Origin: Bacteroidota bacterium | GTDB lineage: Bacteria > Bacteroidota > Bacteroidia > UBA4408 | Assembly (NCBI GenBank): GCA_016721765.1 | Contig: JADKHO010000002.1 | Span: forward strand, 868,001-932,000 | DNA length: 64,000 nt | Direction of reading: 5' to 3' | Shown: positions 8,791 to 17,633 of the stretch, piece after piece | How positions within the stretch are numbered: the stretch's first letter is position 1 | How the letters are laid out: each line of letters starts with the position of its first letter | Made by a program: the position numbers and the translations under genes | Notes under the pieces: generated by a model | What the model saw: the letters and a program-made list of their open reading frames with translations, nothing else | Told to the model about the DNA's origin: nothing | The model's database searches: none

Positions 8791-9943
8791 CGCATTCTTA
8801 ATTCTTCTAATTATAGGCATTCTACTACAACTGCTGTATGCAGCGGGTGTGCTTCTTTTGAGTTTGGGATGGAGGAAAACAGCCGAATTTATTGCACCAA
8901 TGGACGCTGTTTGTAACACGCTTGTTTCAGTAATTCTTCCTGCAAGAAATGAGGAAAAAAATATTGAACGTTGCTTAAACGCGCTTATGAATCAAAGTTA
9001 TCCTGCAGCGCTTTTCGAAATAATTGTAGTGGACGATAACTCATCAGATAAAACAGCGCTTTTGGTAAAAGATTTTTGCAAAAACCATCCACAATTGCGC
9101 ATACAATTAATTGAACTTCCTGAATTAATCGAAACAATTGCACCCAAAAAAAGAGCCATCGAAAAAGGTGTTGAACTTAGCAGTGGTGACCTTTTGCTGA
9201 TGACCGATGCCGATTGTTGGGTTAGTTCAACTTGGATTCAGACGATGGTTTTATTTTATATCGAATCCGACGCTAAGTTGATTGTTGGTCCGGTAATCGT
9301 GGAGCAGGATGCACATTCCGGTATACTTCAGGCCTTCGAAAAACTCGACTTTTTTAGTTTGGTGATCAGTGGTGCTTCCTCTCTTTACTATAATAAAGCC
9401 TTACTCTGCAACGGTGCTAATTTAGCTGTGGATAAAAAAGCCTATGCCAAAGTGATTCAAGAAACAAAAGGACAAAGCATTGCTTCGGGAGATGATATGT
9501 TTTTAATGCTTGCTATTCAGTCTAATTTTTCGGAAGCAGTTAAGTTTTTGAAATCAAATGAAGCGCTGGTTAAAACGAAAGCACAGTCCAATTTTCTTTC
9601 CTTACTAAGTCAGCGGAAGCGATGGGCTTCCAAGAGTTTTTTGTATGCCGATGGCTATCTTACCTTGGTGTCATTGCTCGTTATTTTAGTGCATATCTTC
9701 CTGCTTTTAACAGGTATACTTTCTATTTTCAATTTTAGTTTTTTACCACTTTTTTTGGGATTATTTTTGAGCAAAACCATAATAGATTTAATTTTTTTAT
9801 ATCCCATTGCAAACTTCTTTGGAGATTCAAATATGTTGTGGAAAATAATCCCAACTGAACTCATCAATATATTTTTTATCCCATTAATTGGGATTGCGAG
9901 TTTCAAAAAAGCATACCGTTGGAAAGCAAGGAAATTAAATTAA
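8780..9943 (+). CDS. Family 2 glycosyltransferase, membrane-bound
   Basis: About 387 aa. An N-terminal membrane anchor is followed by a GT-A fold opening with SVILPARNEEKNIERCL. It has VVDDNSSDKT, a DxD in MTDADCW, a conserved SGDDMF and a QRKRWASK (QxxRW-like) motif, then three or four C-terminal membrane segments. This layout fits inner-membrane glycosyltransferases that act on lipid carriers or make short polymers. ATG at 8780 (or 8783) overlaps the end of the UPF0104 gene by about 11 bp, and its own end overlaps the next gene, so the three genes are translationally linked. Its general layout resembles the third GT2 in the window (31602-32723) more than the synthase at 1662-2966. Substrate unknown. 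Confidence 0.85.
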   Translation: MMNNAFLILLIIGILLQLLYAAGVLLLSLGWRKTAEFIAPMDAVCNTLVSVILPARNEEKNIERCLNALMNQSYPAALFEIIVVDDNSSDKTALLVKDFCKNHPQLRIQLIELPELIETIAPKKRAIEKGVELSSGDLLLMTDADCWVSSTWIQTMVLFYIESDAKLIVGPVIVEQDAHSGILQAFEKLDFFSLVISGASSLYYNKALLCNGANLAVDKKAYAKVIQETKGQSIASGDDMFLMLAIQSNFSEAVKFLKSNEALVKTKAQSNFLSLLSQRKRWASKSFLYADGYLTLVSLLVILVHIFLLLTGILSIFNFSFLPLFLGLFLSKTIIDLIFLYPIANFFGDSNMLWKIIPTELINIFFIPLIGIASFKKAYRWKARKLN

Positions 9944-11184
9944 ATACAACAAACTCAGCCACCCTGCATCCTCAATCCTTATCGGGAATGACGTGGAAGC
10001 GCTTTAAAAAAAACAAGCTAGCGATGTGTGGATTGCTAGTAGTTGTTTTAGCGCTCAGTGTAAGCATTTTAGGTTCCCTAATTCGGCCCGATTCCACACC
10101 TATGGCCAATCAAATGAATTTGCAATTAAGCACAAAAGCGCCCGGATTTAAGGTTCAATTGTTAAGCATCCGTAAAAACACAAGTCAACCTAAGACAGGC
10201 CTTTGGGGAAGAATGTTTTTTGGGGGGCAGGAAAGCGACTATTTATTGGTTCCCATCGATAGGTATTATTTTGATGGAAAAGACATCGTGGTGGTGGAAT
10301 ATTCTGGAGTGCCCAATTTTAAGGGAATTGTACAACGCTACACGCTCCCCGATGTGCTTTATCCGTTACGTTTCGAAAGCAAAGTTTCGAGGGATTTAAA
10401 AAACAGATGTAGTTTTTATACTGCGGATGGGACACTCCAAACTGAATCTATTGCAGCTATGCAGCAAAAAATTTTGAACAAAAACCTACGTACAAAAACC
10501 TTTTGGTTAGGCACCGATCGCTTTGGGCGGGATTTGTTGAGCAGACTTATGTCAGGCACGCTTATATCGATGGCGATAGGCCTTATATCGGTGCTAATTT
10601 CTATCGTGTTGGGTTTAATCTTGGGCAGTATAGCCGGGTATTACCGCGGATGGATAGACCAAGCAATAATGTGGTTAATTCAAGTTGTTTGGAGTATTCC
10701 CACTCTATTGCTGGTAATTGCCATTACACTCAGTTTGGGTAAAGGTTTTTGGCAAATTTTTATAGCAGTAGGATTTACCATGTGGGTCGAAATTGCACGT
10801 GTAGTGCGCGGACAAGTGATGAGCCTCCGTGAAAAAGAATTTATTGAAGCCGGAAAGTCTTTAGGATTCAGTCATTTCAGGATTATTTTCAGGCATATTC
10901 TTCCGAATGTTATGGGAGTAGTAAGTATCCTTGCTGCTTCTAATTTTGCAAATGCTATTTTAATGGAAGCAGGATTAAGCTTTTTAGGAATTGGAGTGCA
11001 GGCCCCCATGACCAGTTGGGGCAGTATGATTAAAGATCATTATGGCTATATTGTGGTGGATGCAGCCTATTTGGCGATTTTACCGGGCTTGGCTATATTT
11101 CTTTTAGTACTTGCTTTTACTTTGGTAGGAAATGGTTTGCGGGATGCATTAGCGGAAAAAGACTCAGTGAAGGTTTCTTTTTAA
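9919..11184 (+). CDS. OppC/DppC-like ABC transporter permease with large periplasmic insertion
   Basis: 421 aa, longer than the usual 280-300 aa of DppC/OppC because about 120 residues are inserted between membrane segment 1 (about 35-55) and the conserved core. The core starts at FWLGTDRFGRDLLSRL, the hallmark of this permease class. Five C-terminal membrane segments follow, with the EAA-like loop EAGKSLGFSHFRIIFRHILP that contacts the ATPase. No partner OppB, OppD/F or binding-protein gene is next to it, so it must pair with genes elsewhere. The first available start is TTG at 9919, overlapping the upstream GT2 by 25 bp; ATG at 9988 would drop 23 residues. Predicted to transport peptides or similar solutes across the inner membrane. 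Confidence 0.85.
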   Translation: MESKEIKLNTTNSATLHPQSLSGMTWKRFKKNKLAMCGLLVVVLALSVSILGSLIRPDSTPMANQMNLQLSTKAPGFKVQLLSIRKNTSQPKTGLWGRMFFGGQESDYLLVPIDRYYFDGKDIVVVEYSGVPNFKGIVQRYTLPDVLYPLRFESKVSRDLKNRCSFYTADGTLQTESIAAMQQKILNKNLRTKTFWLGTDRFGRDLLSRLMSGTLISMAIGLISVLISIVLGLILGSIAGYYRGWIDQAIMWLIQVVWSIPTLLLVIAITLSLGKGFWQIFIAVGFTMWVEIARVVRGQVMSLREKEFIEAGKSLGFSHFRIIFRHILPNVMGVVSILAASNFANAILMEAGLSFLGIGVQAPMTSWGSMIKDHYGYIVVDAAYLAILPGLAIFLLVLAFTLVGNGLRDALAEKDSVKVSF

Positions 11185-11289
11185 GTTTGATTCATGCCTG
11201 GCTTATTCGAAACACTTTCCATAAATGAATAGGGGCGCACATACAAGCAAGCCAATAAAAGCGTAAATTCACCCCCCTAATTTTTTACC

Positions 11290-14133
11290 ATGTCAGTTGA
11301 CCCATTCGAAAAACTATCGCCCAAAGAACATATACTTATAAAAGGTGCACGAATTCACAATCTTAAGAATATTGATGTTGCCATTCCACGAAATAAATTT
11401 GTTGTCATAACAGGACTTTCCGGTTCCGGAAAATCATCCTTGGCATTTGATACTTTGTATGCCGAAGGCCAAAGGCGCTATGTTGAAAGTTTATCCTCTT
11501 ATGCCCGCCAATTCCTTGGTCGTATAAATAAACCGGAAGTAGATTATATAAAAGGAATTTCACCGGCGATTGCCATCGAACAAAAAGTAAATTCCCGCAA
11601 TCCAAGGTCTACAGTTGGTACCACAACTGAGATATACGATTACCTAAAGTTATTGTATGCACGAATTGGTAAAACCTACTCCCCCATTTCGGGCGATGAA
11701 GTAAAAAAACATTCGGTTGCCGATGTGGTGAAAAAGATTTGTTCGTTCCCCGATGGCACTAAAATTATATTGGTTTCTCCGCTTCTGCCCAAGCAAAATT
11801 ATAGCCTCGAGCGACAATTGCAGCTGCTGATGCAACAGGGTTTTACACGTGTAAAGGCTAAGGAGGAAGTGCTTAAAATTGAAGATTGTTTATTAAAGTT
11901 AAAAGAGAAAGACAACAAACTAAAAGCTTCCGATATTTTTATTTTCATTGATCGTTTTGTAGCCAATGCTGCCGATGAAGATAATATGAGTCGCATTGCC
12001 GACAGTGTGCAAACAGCATTTTTTGAAGGAGATGGCGAGTGTTTGATTGATGTGATTTATGAAAACACTAAAAAAAAGATGGAGACTTTTTCGTTCTCCA
12101 ATAAGTTTGAAATGGATGGCATTACTTTCTCGGAGCCTTCCTCGCATTTTTTTAGTTTTAATAACCCATTGGGTGCTTGCAAAAATTGTGAGGGTTTTGG
12201 AAGTGTTATTGGTATTGATGAAGATTTGGTTATTCCGGACAAAAGTCTTTCAATTTACGAAGGTGCTGTAGCATGCTGGAAAGGCGAAACCATGAAAGAA
12301 TGGAAAGAGCAATTGGTGATGAATGCCGATAAATTTGATTTTCCGATTCACCGTCCATTTTACGATTTAAACGCCAAAGAAAAGAAGGTTTTGTGGACAG
12401 GGAATAAATATTTTCAAGGATTAAACGACTTCTTTAAATACCTCGAACAACAAATTTACAAAATACAATATCGCGTGATGCTCTCGCGTTACCGCGGAAA
12501 AACTACTTGTCCGGAATGTAATGGAACACGCTTGCGCAAAGATGCTTCTTATGTGAAGGTGAATGGAAAATCCATCAGCGAAATTGTGCTTATGCCTGTA
12601 AAACAATCGGTCGTATATTTTCAACAGTTAAAACTGGATAAATACGATACTGAAGTGGGTAAACGCTTGTTGACTGAAATTGCAAATCGATTGCAATTTT
12701 TAGTGGATGTAGGTTTGGGCTATCTTACACTAAACCGTTTATCCAATAGTTTATCGGGTGGTGAATCGCAACGTATAAACTTGGCTACTTCATTAGGAAG
12801 CAGTTTGGTGGGAAGCATGTATGTATTAGACGAACCCAGCATAGGCCTGCATCCGCGCGATACGCAGCAGTTGATAAAAGTATTGAACTCACTTCGCAAT
12901 CTCGGCAATACTTTAATAGTTGTGGAGCATGACGAAGAAATAATGAAAGCTGCCGACCAATTAATTGACATTGGTCCATTGGCCGGATCACATGGTGGTC
13001 ATTTGGTTTTTCAAGGCGATTGGAAACAAATTGAAAAAGAAAAAACAAGTTTAACCGCCCAGTATTTAAATGGCACCACAAAAATTGAATTGCCGGAACA
13101 TCGTAGGAAATGGAATGATTATATTTTGGTAAAAGGTGCTCGCGAAAACAATTTAAAAAATATTGATGTAAAATTTCCATTACACACCATGACCGTTGTA
13201 ACCGGTGTAAGCGGCAGTGGAAAAACATCCTTGGTGAAGCGTGTTTTGTATCCGTCACTCAAAAAAATGTTTGGTGGTTATGGTGAACAAACCGGTTTAC
13301 TCGACCGAATTGAAGGCAGTTACAACAAGATTACCGCAGTGGAAATGATTGACCAAAATCCAATTGGGAAATCATCGCGCTCTAATCCGGTAACCTATGT
13401 AAAAGCCTACGACGAAATTCGCGCATTATTTGCTGAACAAGCTTTAGCAAAAGCGCGTGGTTACAAACCTTCACAGTTTTCTTTTAATGTAGATGGTGGG
13501 CGCTGCGAAGTGTGTGAAGGCGAAGGTGAAGTAAAAATTGAAATGCAATTTATGGCCGACATTCACTTGCAATGTGAGAGCTGTAACGGTAAGCGTTTCA
13601 AACAAGAAACCTTGGAAATTTTGTTCAAAGAAAAATCCATTGCCGATATTTTAGAAATGACTGTGGATGATGCCATTGCTTTTTTTGACAGTGAAACCCG
13701 TCCGAGCAATACGGAGAAAAAAATTGTGAGCCGCATGCAACCCTTGGCAGATGTGGGTCTTGGATATGTACAGTTGGGGCAGTCGAGCAATACATTAAGT
13801 GGCGGAGAAGCGCAACGTATAAAACTTGCTTCGTTTTTAACCAAGGGAACAAGCGATGAAAATATTTTATTTATTTTTGATGAACCCACTACCGGCTTGC
13901 ATTTTCACGACATCCAAAAATTATTGTTTGCTTTTAATGAATTAGTAAAACACGGACATTCACTAATAGTAATCGAGCACAATGCCGAAATAATTAAATG
14001 TGCCGATTGGATAATTGACTTAGGACCCGAAGGTGGCGAAGATGGCGGAACACTTGTATTTGAAGGTATTCCTGAAGATTTGGTAAAGTGTAAAGCTTCT
14101 TATACCGGAAAATATTTGAAGGGAAAACTTTAG
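11290..14133 (+). CDS. uvrA: UvrABC excinuclease subunit A
   Basis: 947 aa, the standard UvrA length. It has two ABC ATPase modules: Walker A GLSGSGKSS (42-50) and a second GVSGSGKTS near residue 640. Each has an LSGGE signature followed by a Walker B with DEP. Cysteine pairs for structural zinc fingers are intact: CKNCEGFG and CPECNGTR in the first half, CEVCEGEG and CESCNGKR in the second. UvrA dimers scan DNA for bulky lesions and load UvrB in nucleotide excision repair. The gene stands alone, with its own ATG at 11290 after a 105 bp gap and a strong hairpin terminator just after the stop. UvrB and UvrC are not in the window. Bacteroidota may carry more than one UvrA; this one keeps all the features of the canonical form. 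Confidence 0.93.
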   Translation: MSVDPFEKLSPKEHILIKGARIHNLKNIDVAIPRNKFVVITGLSGSGKSSLAFDTLYAEGQRRYVESLSSYARQFLGRINKPEVDYIKGISPAIAIEQKVNSRNPRSTVGTTTEIYDYLKLLYARIGKTYSPISGDEVKKHSVADVVKKICSFPDGTKIILVSPLLPKQNYSLERQLQLLMQQGFTRVKAKEEVLKIEDCLLKLKEKDNKLKASDIFIFIDRFVANAADEDNMSRIADSVQTAFFEGDGECLIDVIYENTKKKMETFSFSNKFEMDGITFSEPSSHFFSFNNPLGACKNCEGFGSVIGIDEDLVIPDKSLSIYEGAVACWKGETMKEWKEQLVMNADKFDFPIHRPFYDLNAKEKKVLWTGNKYFQGLNDFFKYLEQQIYKIQYRVMLSRYRGKTTCPECNGTRLRKDASYVKVNGKSISEIVLMPVKQSVVYFQQLKLDKYDTEVGKRLLTEIANRLQFLVDVGLGYLTLNRLSNSLSGGESQRINLATSLGSSLVGSMYVLDEPSIGLHPRDTQQLIKVLNSLRNLGNTLIVVEHDEEIMKAADQLIDIGPLAGSHGGHLVFQGDWKQIEKEKTSLTAQYLNGTTKIELPEHRRKWNDYILVKGARENNLKNIDVKFPLHTMTVVTGVSGSGKTSLVKRVLYPSLKKMFGGYGEQTGLLDRIEGSYNKITAVEMIDQNPIGKSSRSNPVTYVKAYDEIRALFAEQALAKARGYKPSQFSFNVDGGRCEVCEGEGEVKIEMQFMADIHLQCESCNGKRFKQETLEILFKEKSIADILEMTVDDAIAFFDSETRPSNTEKKIVSRMQPLADVGLGYVQLGQSSNTLSGGEAQRIKLASFLTKGTSDENILFIFDEPTTGLHFHDIQKLLFAFNELVKHGHSLIVIEHNAEIIKCADWIIDLGPEGGEDGGTLVFEGIPEDLVKCKASYTGKYLKGKL

Positions 14134-14138
14134 TAAAA

Positions 14139-14168
14139 AAAAACAGCCTCCGCTACAGAGGCTGTTTT
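14139..14168. terminator. Bidirectional hairpin terminator after uvrA
   Basis: A perfect 11-bp stem (AAAACAGCCTC / GAGGCTGTTTT) with a 7-base loop starts six bases after the uvrA stop codon. It has A and T runs on both sides, so it could end transcripts from either direction. A near-identical hairpin lies at 15182-15210 after the toxin gene. Confidence 0.85.
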
Positions 14169-14186
14169 CATTCAGGGTGGTTTAAA

Positions 14187-14475
14187 CTAATTCATTACAT
14201 ATTTCACCAACCACAATTTATTTTTTTTGTCGCTGCCGATATATACAATTGATTTATCGGCTTCATTATAAATGTAGGGTGTGCTTTTGTTGAGTAAAAA
14301 TTTGCGGCTTCCAAATACATTGTATTCGGTAATGCTGCTGTTGCTCAAATTCATTTTTCGTATCGAAGAATAATAATTCGGATATATTTTTTTCTATAAC
14401 CAAAGTAGGAGGCACACCAGATTGGAGTTTTACAATTCCATCATCGTTATACTGCAAACAGTCTACATCCTTTTT
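14187..14475 (-). pseudogene. Decayed 3' remnant of a paralogue of the 15229-16962 gene
   Basis: Read on the minus strand, 14187-14391 matches the last roughly 205 bp of the downstream gene (15229-15433) almost base for base, including the stop codon and the adjoining terminator. The match then jumps: 14405-14475 resembles about 15580-15645 of that gene (CLQLGADGKVKAQFGVHP versus CLQYNDDGIVKLQSGVPP), with roughly 150 bp missing and the frame broken between. No start and no N-terminal part are present. It is the leftover of a tandem paralogue whose 5' part has been lost or replaced. It cannot encode a working protein. Confidence 0.75.
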
Positions 14476-14508
14476 TTAAATATCTTTGAGTAAAATAATT
14501 GGAAGACA

Positions 14509-14745
14509 ATGACACTAAATGCAATTTTGAAAGAAATGAAAGAAGTTCCTGCTAATAGACTGGAAGATCTTTATCAGTTTGTTCATTCTCTTACGCCCTT
14601 AGCGAAGCAGACTGAAACTTTACGAAAGAAAATCCTTTCTTATGGTGGAGTATTCAATGACATGAGCAATAAGGATTACAAAGATTTTGTTAGTCAAACT
14701 AAAAAAACCAGATCAAAACTTTTTGATCGAAAAATTGAGTTATGA
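14509..14745 (+). CDS. Putative antitoxin of a VapBC-like module
   Basis: 78 aa, soluble and highly charged. It starts ATG at 14509 and ends in an ATGA overlap with the PIN-domain toxin gene, the classic antitoxin-toxin arrangement. The N-terminus (LNAILKEMKEVPANRLEDLY) resembles DUF2281-like short antitoxins that begin with a helix near the start and a length-determining EVP/LPE motif. The C-terminal part is basic and is likely the toxin-binding segment. No clear ribbon-helix-helix or AbrB signature could be read, so the exact antitoxin class is open; the assignment rests mostly on coupling to the toxin. Confidence 0.7.
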   Translation: MTLNAILKEMKEVPANRLEDLYQFVHSLTPLAKQTETLRKKILSYGGVFNDMSNKDYKDFVSQTKKTRSKLFDRKIEL

Positions 14746-15146
14746 AACCTTCAATGCTCGACACCGATGTACTTTCAGAATTTTTAAGAGGGAATCCGAA
14801 AGTTATTGCAAAAGTTGATGAACACTTGAAAAAATTTGGATACATAAGTTTAAGTGTAATTACTTATTATGAAATTCTTAATGGTCTTCTATATAAAGAC
14901 GCTAAAAAACAACTGACAAAATTTGAAGAATTTGTAGTGTTAAACAAATTACTTCCATTGAGTCAAAGAATGGCAAAATCAGCAGCGGCAATTCAGGCAG
15001 AACTTCGCAAAAAAGGCACCGAAATAGGACACACAGACACTTTAATTGCTGGAACTGCTGTATCGAGTGGCTTGCAACTTGTGACCAATAACACTAAGCA
15101 TTTCAAGCGAATTAAAGGTTTGACAGTTGATAATTGGACGAAGTGA
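14742..15146 (+). CDS. vapC: PIN-domain toxin, VapC-like ribonuclease
   Basis: 134 aa PIN-domain protein. Acidic active-site residues are in the usual places: D7 in MLDTDVLS, E44 in ITYYEILNG, D99 in GHTDTLIAG, with TNNTKHF (115-121) near the end. VapC toxins cut tRNA or rRNA when released from their antitoxin. The gene overlaps the antitoxin by 4 bp, so translation is coupled. The pair is embedded between a gene remnant and an intact copy of the same gene, both with the same terminator, which suggests it arrived by insertion or recombination. Confidence 0.88.
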   Translation: MKPSMLDTDVLSEFLRGNPKVIAKVDEHLKKFGYISLSVITYYEILNGLLYKDAKKQLTKFEEFVVLNKLLPLSQRMAKSAAAIQAELRKKGTEIGHTDTLIAGTAVSSGLQLVTNNTKHFKRIKGLTVDNWTK

Positions 15147-15181
15147 TTTTGAAACACAATAAAAGTTTAAATATCTTAAAA

Positions 15182-15210
15182 AAAACAGCCTCCATTACAG
15201 AGGCTGTTTT
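15182..15210. terminator. Bidirectional hairpin terminator between toxin and 15229 gene
   Basis: An 11-bp stem (AAAACAGCCTC / GAGGCTGTTTT) with a 7-base loop lies between the convergent toxin gene and the minus-strand gene at 15229. Stem and flank are copies of the hairpin at 14139-14168; only the loop differs. It can serve both genes. Confidence 0.85.
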
Positions 15211-15228
15211 CATTCAGGGTGGTATTTA

Positions 15229-16962
15229 CTAATTCATTACATACTTCACCAACCACAATTTATTTTTTTTGTCGCTGCCGATATATACTATTGATTTATC
15301 GGCTTCATTATAAATGTAGGGAGTACTTTTGTTGAGCAAAAATTTACGACTTCCAAACACATTGTATTCAGTGATAGTGCTGTTGCTTAAATTCATTTTT
15401 AGCATCGAAGGATAATAATTTGGATACAATTTTGGACTTCCACCATAGGCATCCCAAAAGCTAGCATAACCTTTTACCACCTTTGTTTCGAGCAGGTTCC
15501 AATAAATGCTTTGACCATCTTTACCCACATAAAAATTTTCTAAGATTGGAAAGGTGGTATTCATTTTATCGCTCACTGAAGCCGGATGCACACCAAATTG
15601 CGCCTTTACTTTTCCATCTGCGCCAAGCTGCAAACACACTACATCTTTATATGCCTTTACTGAATAAGTAGTTACCGAGTTTGTCCAATTGTTATATGAA
15701 CTGATTTTAACGCGACCCAATAATTGACCGGAGATGAGAATATCTCCATTAGGCGTAGTCACAAAATTTTGAACTTTAAAACGATTTCCGGTGTATGCGG
15801 GTGCTTTCTTTTGTTTTGGCGGAGTTTGAATTAATTTTTCCATTTCTTTGATGGAATTATTGGTTATCCAATCCACTTTTCCACTGCTCACTTTCATCAC
15901 GGAGAAAAAATCCATTTTCACTTTTTCAGTTTTGGCTTCATACACCGTCATGCGTGAGTTAGCGCCTTCGAGGTAATAGGGATTTTCGAGTGGTGAATAT
16001 TCCTTGTACAATTGATCAAAGGTTTTGTCATCATCCATATAACTTCCACAGAAATACAAGGCACCATCTGCTGTTTCGCCAGTTCCTGTGATTATAAAAT
16101 TTGGGGAAGGTGCATCAAATGTAAACTGCTCCTTAATCGCACCTGTTTTGTCCATTCGCAGATAGGTATACTTTTTATAATCCACCGGATTTTTTTTATT
16201 GAAGGTGGGCGCAAAAATGTAAACCATGTCTGCCGATTTGATATCTCCTTCAAAGGCAGATTCATCCTCTGCATCAATGCTAGCAGCATCCGAGCCCTTT
16301 AGACAAGTATAAACAAGTTGTTGAGGGCTTGCAAATTTTAGTGGAATCTCAGTAATGCTCAAGTCTATTTTTACATGTAATACCACAAAGTTTTTCGTTG
16401 CCGATTCGTCATCTCCTTTGGTAACCGAAGTAGCGAGCACCATAAGGTCGCCATTTTCGGAATTGGTATAACTTGCATATCCGCTATAGGTGCGTTTCTC
16501 TTCATTCTGCGGTTTAATTTCGATGTCTTCGGTGCGTTTGCTGATGTAGCCCTTTTTGTCTTTGTTCCAAGTGTAATTATAGCTTTGTTTACTTAGATGC
16601 AACTTAGTACTGTTAATCATAAAATTATTACCGCCTACGTATGCATACACAAAGGTGCTGGTATAATCAGGCTTATCAGCAATGTCCTTTTTTAAAACTT
16701 GCGTTTCTTCTTGTTTAAGAAAATTTATATTCTTGTCGAAAGAATACGTTTCGTAAGAGGCCTTATCGTCCTTCTTTTTGCCTTTGAATTTGTACACAAC
16801 ATCAATATTACCGGTTTCGGCATCTTGTGTGGCATCGTAAAAATATCCTTTGGATGCATTTTTACTAAGGGCTTGAATTTTTTCGGTTAGGTTCTGTGCA
16901 ATGCTAGCGCTTGTAATTATACTCGCTGCCAAGCAAAGTGTAATTCGTTTAGTTGTTTTCAT
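15229..16962 (-). CDS. Secreted protein of unknown function (577 aa)
   Basis: No family recognised. ATG at 16962 gives a clean signal peptide (MKTTKRITLCLAASIITSAS, cleavage near IAQ); an upstream in-frame start at 17088 would put 42 non-signal residues in front and is rejected. The mature protein is rich in Lys, Tyr, Thr and Asp, with regular beta-strand patterns throughout such as VVYKFKGKKKDD and IYWNLLETKVVKG. This suggests a beta-propeller-like or other all-beta periplasmic or surface protein. There is no T9SS sorting domain at the C-terminus, which ends LWLVKYVMN. A decayed paralogue of its 3' end lies about 1 kb downstream beyond a toxin-antitoxin pair. Upstream of it is the palindromic repeat array. 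Confidence 0.75.
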   Translation of the reverse strand: MKTTKRITLCLAASIITSASIAQNLTEKIQALSKNASKGYFYDATQDAETGNIDVVYKFKGKKKDDKASYETYSFDKNINFLKQEETQVLKKDIADKPDYTSTFVYAYVGGNNFMINSTKLHLSKQSYNYTWNKDKKGYISKRTEDIEIKPQNEEKRTYSGYASYTNSENGDLMVLATSVTKGDDESATKNFVVLHVKIDLSITEIPLKFASPQQLVYTCLKGSDAASIDAEDESAFEGDIKSADMVYIFAPTFNKKNPVDYKKYTYLRMDKTGAIKEQFTFDAPSPNFIITGTGETADGALYFCGSYMDDDKTFDQLYKEYSPLENPYYLEGANSRMTVYEAKTEKVKMDFFSVMKVSSGKVDWITNNSIKEMEKLIQTPPKQKKAPAYTGNRFKVQNFVTTPNGDILISGQLLGRVKISSYNNWTNSVTTYSVKAYKDVVCLQLGADGKVKAQFGVHPASVSDKMNTTFPILENFYVGKDGQSIYWNLLETKVVKGYASFWDAYGGSPKLYPNYYPSMLKMNLSNSTITEYNVFGSRKFLLNKSTPYIYNEADKSIVYIGSDKKNKLWLVKYVMN

Positions 16963-17067
16963 TTGTTTGGTTTTGCTGTTAATTTGATGGCAACAAAACT
17001 GCGCAGGATTGATTAGCACTGCAATCCCCAAAAAGTAGTAAAGTAATTTTAGTTGATTTGCTGCGGT

Positions 17068-17110
17068 GCTGATTAGCCGATTAGCCAATTAGCCGATTAG
17101 CTGATTAGTG
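17068..17110. repeat. Short GATTAGC-type tandem repeat
   Basis: A 43-bp stretch made of five imperfect copies of an 8-9 base unit (GATTAGCC, AATTAGCC and GATTAGCT forms) lies about 105 bp upstream of the start of the secreted-protein gene. Function unknown; it could be a simple-sequence slippage site. Confidence 0.7.
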
Positions 17111-17141
17111 GAATTATTGATTGGTGGATTGAAAAAACCCA

Positions 17142-17591
17142 GTGAAATCTATGTTACTTATGTGCCTATGTGTTTTAATTCCTTTTTTTTTGAAACACAT
17201 AGAATCATAGGGACATAGGTTTCAAATAGTAAAAGAATAATGTGTTTAAATCATTCTTCAAAAAAGTGAAATCTATGTTACTTATGTGCCTATGTGTTTT
17301 AATTCTTTTTTTTTAAACACATAGAATCATAGGGACATAGGTTTCAAATAGTAAAAGAATAATGTGTTTAAATCATTCTTCAAAAAAGTGAAATCTATGT
17401 TACTTATGTGCCTATGTGTTTTAATTCTTTTTTTTTGAAACACATAGAATCATAGGGACATAGGTTTCAAATAGTAAAAGAATAATGTGTTTAAATCATT
17501 CTACAAAAAAGTGAAATCTATGTTACTTATGTGCCTATGTGTTTTAATTCTTTTTTTTTTGAAACACATAGAATCATAGGGACATAGGTTT
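17142..17591. repeat. Four-unit tandem array of long palindromic repeats
   Basis: Four near-identical units begin at 17142, 17266, 17388 and 17511 (periods 124, 122 and 123 bp). In each, a left arm (CTATGTTACTTATGTGCCTA followed by TGTGTTT, 17149-17175 in unit 1) is imperfectly complementary to a right arm (AAACACATAGAATCATAGGG followed by ACATAG, 17193-17218), with a T-rich loop between. The palindromes are joined by an AT-rich linker of about 50 bp that is itself conserved. Differences between units are mostly in the T-run length. Shorter relatives occur at 30351-30386 and 58725-58857. The array fills the 671 bp between two minus-strand genes. It is not a CRISPR, because there are no unique spacers. 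Confidence 0.9.
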
Positions 17592-17633
17592 CCTGTAAAA
17601 AAAGATAGCCTATTAATTAAAGCAAAGGCAGAC

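Noticed and set aside
12785..13258. 157-codon minus-strand open frame inside uvrA
   Set aside because: It is antisense to the conserved ABC ATPase sequence of uvrA and has no independent support.
14509..15146. Integron- or transposon-borne cassette carrying the toxin-antitoxin pair
   Set aside because: No integrase, attC-like site or transposase-type terminal inverted repeats were seen; the flanking repeats are copies of a gene 3' end.
17142..17591. CRISPR array
   Set aside because: The repeated units are contiguous with conserved linkers; there are no variable spacers of uniform length and no cas genes nearby.
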